The notes beneath the pieces were generated by a model. That model was not told the origin of the DNA, made no database searches, and worked only from the letters and a program-made list of their open reading frames with translations. Made by a program: the position numbers and the translations under genes. Below are positions 62,339 through 64,000 of a DNA stretch of 64,000 nucleotides, in pieces. How positions within the stretch are numbered: the first letter of the stretch is position 1; every line of letters begins with the position of its first letter. Source of the DNA: WRHT01 sp031550525 (GTDB taxonomy: Bacteria > Desulfobacterota > Desulfovibrionia > Desulfovibrionales > Desulfovibrionaceae); assembly GCA_031550525.1 (NCBI GenBank), contig JAVBON010000026.1, positions 1 to 64,000 on the forward strand, written 5' to 3'.

Positions 62339-63448
62339 ATGAGCCAAAACCGCATGCAAACAGCCGTTGCCGTTTTTCACCCGGAAGGGAATGTATCCAA
62401 TAATCCGCACCTTTGGGCGCTAACCCGCATTCTGCATGATAAAGGCATCAAGGTTGACGTATTTGCGCGGTTTGATGGGCGCAACCCTTATCAGGAGGAT
62501 CCTTCCGCAGCGTACACCCCGCATGTGCTGCGCGGCAACGAGCCTATGCGGCTGCCCCACGGCAATTATGCCTTTGTATTGGGAGTGGACGAAGGTATTA
62601 TTGAAGCGGCGGCAGAGGCCCAACGGCATGGTTTGCCCTATGCGCATATTTCTTACGAAATCTTTTTTGAAGACGAATTGGAACCATTCCCGGATTTTAT
62701 GGCGCTTAACCATGCCATAAAGCCGGCGCTGAAAAATTCCAGATTTTCCGTGCTGCAGGATAATTTGCGCGCCAGGCTCTACGCCCTTGAGTACGGAGTG
62801 CCCCAGGAGCGCATCATGCAAATGCCCGTTGCAGGGGCCGCGGTTATTCCGTATCAGCCCAGCAACTACCTGCACACGCTTGCGGGGCTGCCCGCAAGCG
62901 CAAAAATACTGCTGCACATGGGCGTAATAGGCCAATGGGTTATGACGGACTGGCTTATAGAACGGGCCTCCACCCTGCCCCCGGACTGGGCCATGGTAAT
63001 ACACGGGCGTTACGGAAAACCCGCCGACACCTCCAAATACGAGCATGAGCGGGTATATTACACCAACTGCCCCAAAGCCGATTTTGACCAAATGAAAGAT
63101 CTGGTACAGTCCGCATCTTGCTGTGTCTCACTGTTCCGCAATTGGCCAACACACCCGCGCCTGATGAAAAACATCACAAATATAGGCCTTTCTTCAGGCA
63201 AATGCTCCACCGCCCTGCAGCACGGCATCCCCGTTATGGTACAAAACGGGGGCGAAATGGCCGCGCTGGTGCGCGAGTATGCAGCCGGAATCTGCCTGAA
63301 TACAACTCCAGACCAATCTTTAGCCCTGCTGGAACAGCTTGCCCCGGTGGGGGATACCGTGGGCAACTGCCACAGGCTTTTTTCCGAGCGCTTGTCCATA
63401 AACAACTTCATGCCCGAATTTATGGCGCGTATGGGGCTTTCCGCCTAA
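62339..63448 (+). CDS. GT-B fold glycosyltransferase
   Basis: This 369-residue protein fits a GT4-like two-domain glycosyltransferase. The N-terminal half has VAVFHPEGNVSNNPHLWALTRILHDKGIKVDVFARFDG. The C-terminal half has ILLHMGVIGQWVMTDWLIERA, VYYTNCPKADFDQMKDLVQSASCCVSLF and the donor-site region GLSSGKCSTALQHGIPVMVQNGGEMAALV. The usual E-x7-E motif of GT4 is not clear. A second in-frame ATG at 62354 could be the start. It lies 96 bases after the methyltransferase gene. Confidence 0.83.
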   Translation: MSQNRMQTAVAVFHPEGNVSNNPHLWALTRILHDKGIKVDVFARFDGRNPYQEDPSAAYTPHVLRGNEPMRLPHGNYAFVLGVDEGIIEAAAEAQRHGLPYAHISYEIFFEDELEPFPDFMALNHAIKPALKNSRFSVLQDNLRARLYALEYGVPQERIMQMPVAGAAVIPYQPSNYLHTLAGLPASAKILLHMGVIGQWVMTDWLIERASTLPPDWAMVIHGRYGKPADTSKYEHERVYYTNCPKADFDQMKDLVQSASCCVSLFRNWPTHPRLMKNITNIGLSSGKCSTALQHGIPVMVQNGGEMAALVREYAAGICLNTTPDQSLALLEQLAPVGDTVGNCHRLFSERLSINNFMPEFMARMGLSA

Positions 63449-63791
63449 TCGCGCCACACCGTGTTGGAAAGCGGCATACCGCGACCTCTATGCACAAACA
63501 TATATTCTAAAACAGATTATTATTGCCAACCAGCGGAAAAATAACGTAAATTTCCGTTTAGACGTAATCCATAAAGCCCTTCGACTTTTTCAAGGTTAAA
63601 ATGCTCTGGCCGCAAGGTGAAACATGAAGCCATTTACGGCGGTTACGCTAAAAATGCCGGATATAGCCCCATGGCTGGTTGCAGTTGACTGGAAAATGTG
63701 AAATTAGAAGCAATCTGCACATGAAAATTAAAACTGCCGGGCCGAAAAAATTACATCTTGGCATCATACTGGTAGTTAAGGATATTTCCTG

Positions 63792-64000
63792 ATGGAAGAA
63801 AAATACCGTAGAAAAAGGCCCGCGGGCATGACCATAGTGGAAGCCCAGTCCGAAGCCCATAAAATAGCTTTTTACCCCATGCTCTTTCAGGCAGTGCGCT
63901 CGCTTATAAACTTTGGCGTGCTTGAAGCCGTGGTGGAGCGTAAAAAAAACGGCGCAAGCCTGCCGGAGCTGGCCAGGCTTTGTTCCATATCGGATTACGC
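63792..64000 (+). CDS. Methyltransferase, N-terminal part (cut by window end)
   Basis: Only about 69 residues are in the window. They begin MEEKYRRKRPAGMTIVEAQSEAHKIAFYPMLFQAV and continue as a winged-helix-like segment (INFGVLEAVVERKKNGASLPELARLCSISDYA). This is the dimerisation region seen at the start of many SAM O-methyltransferases. The 343 bases before it hold no convincing gene. A 23-codon frame at 63721-63792 ends on the start codon and could be a leader peptide. The ribosome site is weak. Confidence 0.6.
   Translation, partial: MEEKYRRKRPAGMTIVEAQSEAHKIAFYPMLFQAVRSLINFGVLEAVVERKKNGASLPELARLCSISDY

Noticed and set aside
1254..63448. A prophage or integrative element
   Set aside because: No integrase, terminase, portal, transposase or tRNA attachment site was seen; the genes are ordinary chromosomal ones.
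63721..63792. A 23-codon leader peptide coupled to the last methyltransferase
   Set aside because: The frame ends on the start codon, which is suggestive, but it is too short and has no ribosome site; left as a remark in the methyltransferase entry.

Overview
The window looks like a chromosomal segment of a sulfate- or sulfite-reducing deltaproteobacterium, most likely of the Desulfovibrionaceae. This is inferred from gene content, not from an rRNA. The supporting genes are a flgB-flgC-fliE-fliF operon behind a sigma-54 promoter, a two-subunit exported selenocysteine formate dehydrogenase with FdhE, a stand-alone IMP cyclohydrolase (PurH without its transformylase half), TAXI-TRAP and Bug-type solute receptors, and an NtrC-type regulator. 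No rRNA, tRNA, CRISPR array, phage gene or transposase gene was recognised.

Layout. 1-1046 is a non-coding composite inverted-repeat element. 1254-4161 is a short flagellar operon that stops after fliF. 4800-6432 is a Pit phosphate transporter with its DUF47 partner. 6659-16018 is a GntR-controlled locus with a 42-nt perfect palindromic operator, a TAXI receptor, a fused TRAP permease, an MFS carrier and two arylsulfotransferase paralogues without signal peptides. 16222-22597 holds housekeeping genes: an AI-2E family membrane protein, mazG, two CvpA-like proteins, a SLOG-like protein, a possible structured RNA and pncC. 23096-25395 encodes an exported binding protein fused to a catalytically dead cytidine-deaminase domain, coupled to glucokinase. 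25623-32022 has a tandem PII-like protein with a DUF1538 membrane protein, a small flagellar rod-type protein, purH, ribF, a secreted protein and an orphan Bug receptor. 32450-38380 has an NtrC-type regulator with a degenerate sensor kinase, a GT9 glycosyltransferase and CorA. 38976-43859 is fdhA (Sec)-fdhB-fdhE.

From 44411 to the right edge lies a large surface-glycan locus. It opens with a tightly overlapped operon of two acyl carrier proteins, a VOC enzyme, two KAS III enzymes, an SDR reductase and an FkbH-like protein. Together these look able to build a glyceryl-derived or short acyl group on a carrier protein. A PglD/NeuD-like acyltransferase follows, then a reverse-strand block (radical SAM protein, two GT2 proteins), then a forward block (double methyltransferase, GT2, cupin, methyltransferase, perosamine-synthase-like aminotransferase, methyltransferase, GT-B transferase, and a methyltransferase cut by the window end). 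I read this as synthesis of a methylated, acylated amino-sugar glycan. Whether it goes to LPS, capsule or flagellin cannot be told from the window.

The intergenic spaces share a family of nested, modular hairpin repeats. A core of three hairpins recurs at about nine places, and in several copies different 75-90 bp modules sit inside the hairpin loops. The best candidates for undescribed biology are this repeat family, the receptor/pseudo-deaminase fusion, the acyl-carrier operon of the glycan locus and the cytoplasmic arylsulfotransferase locus.
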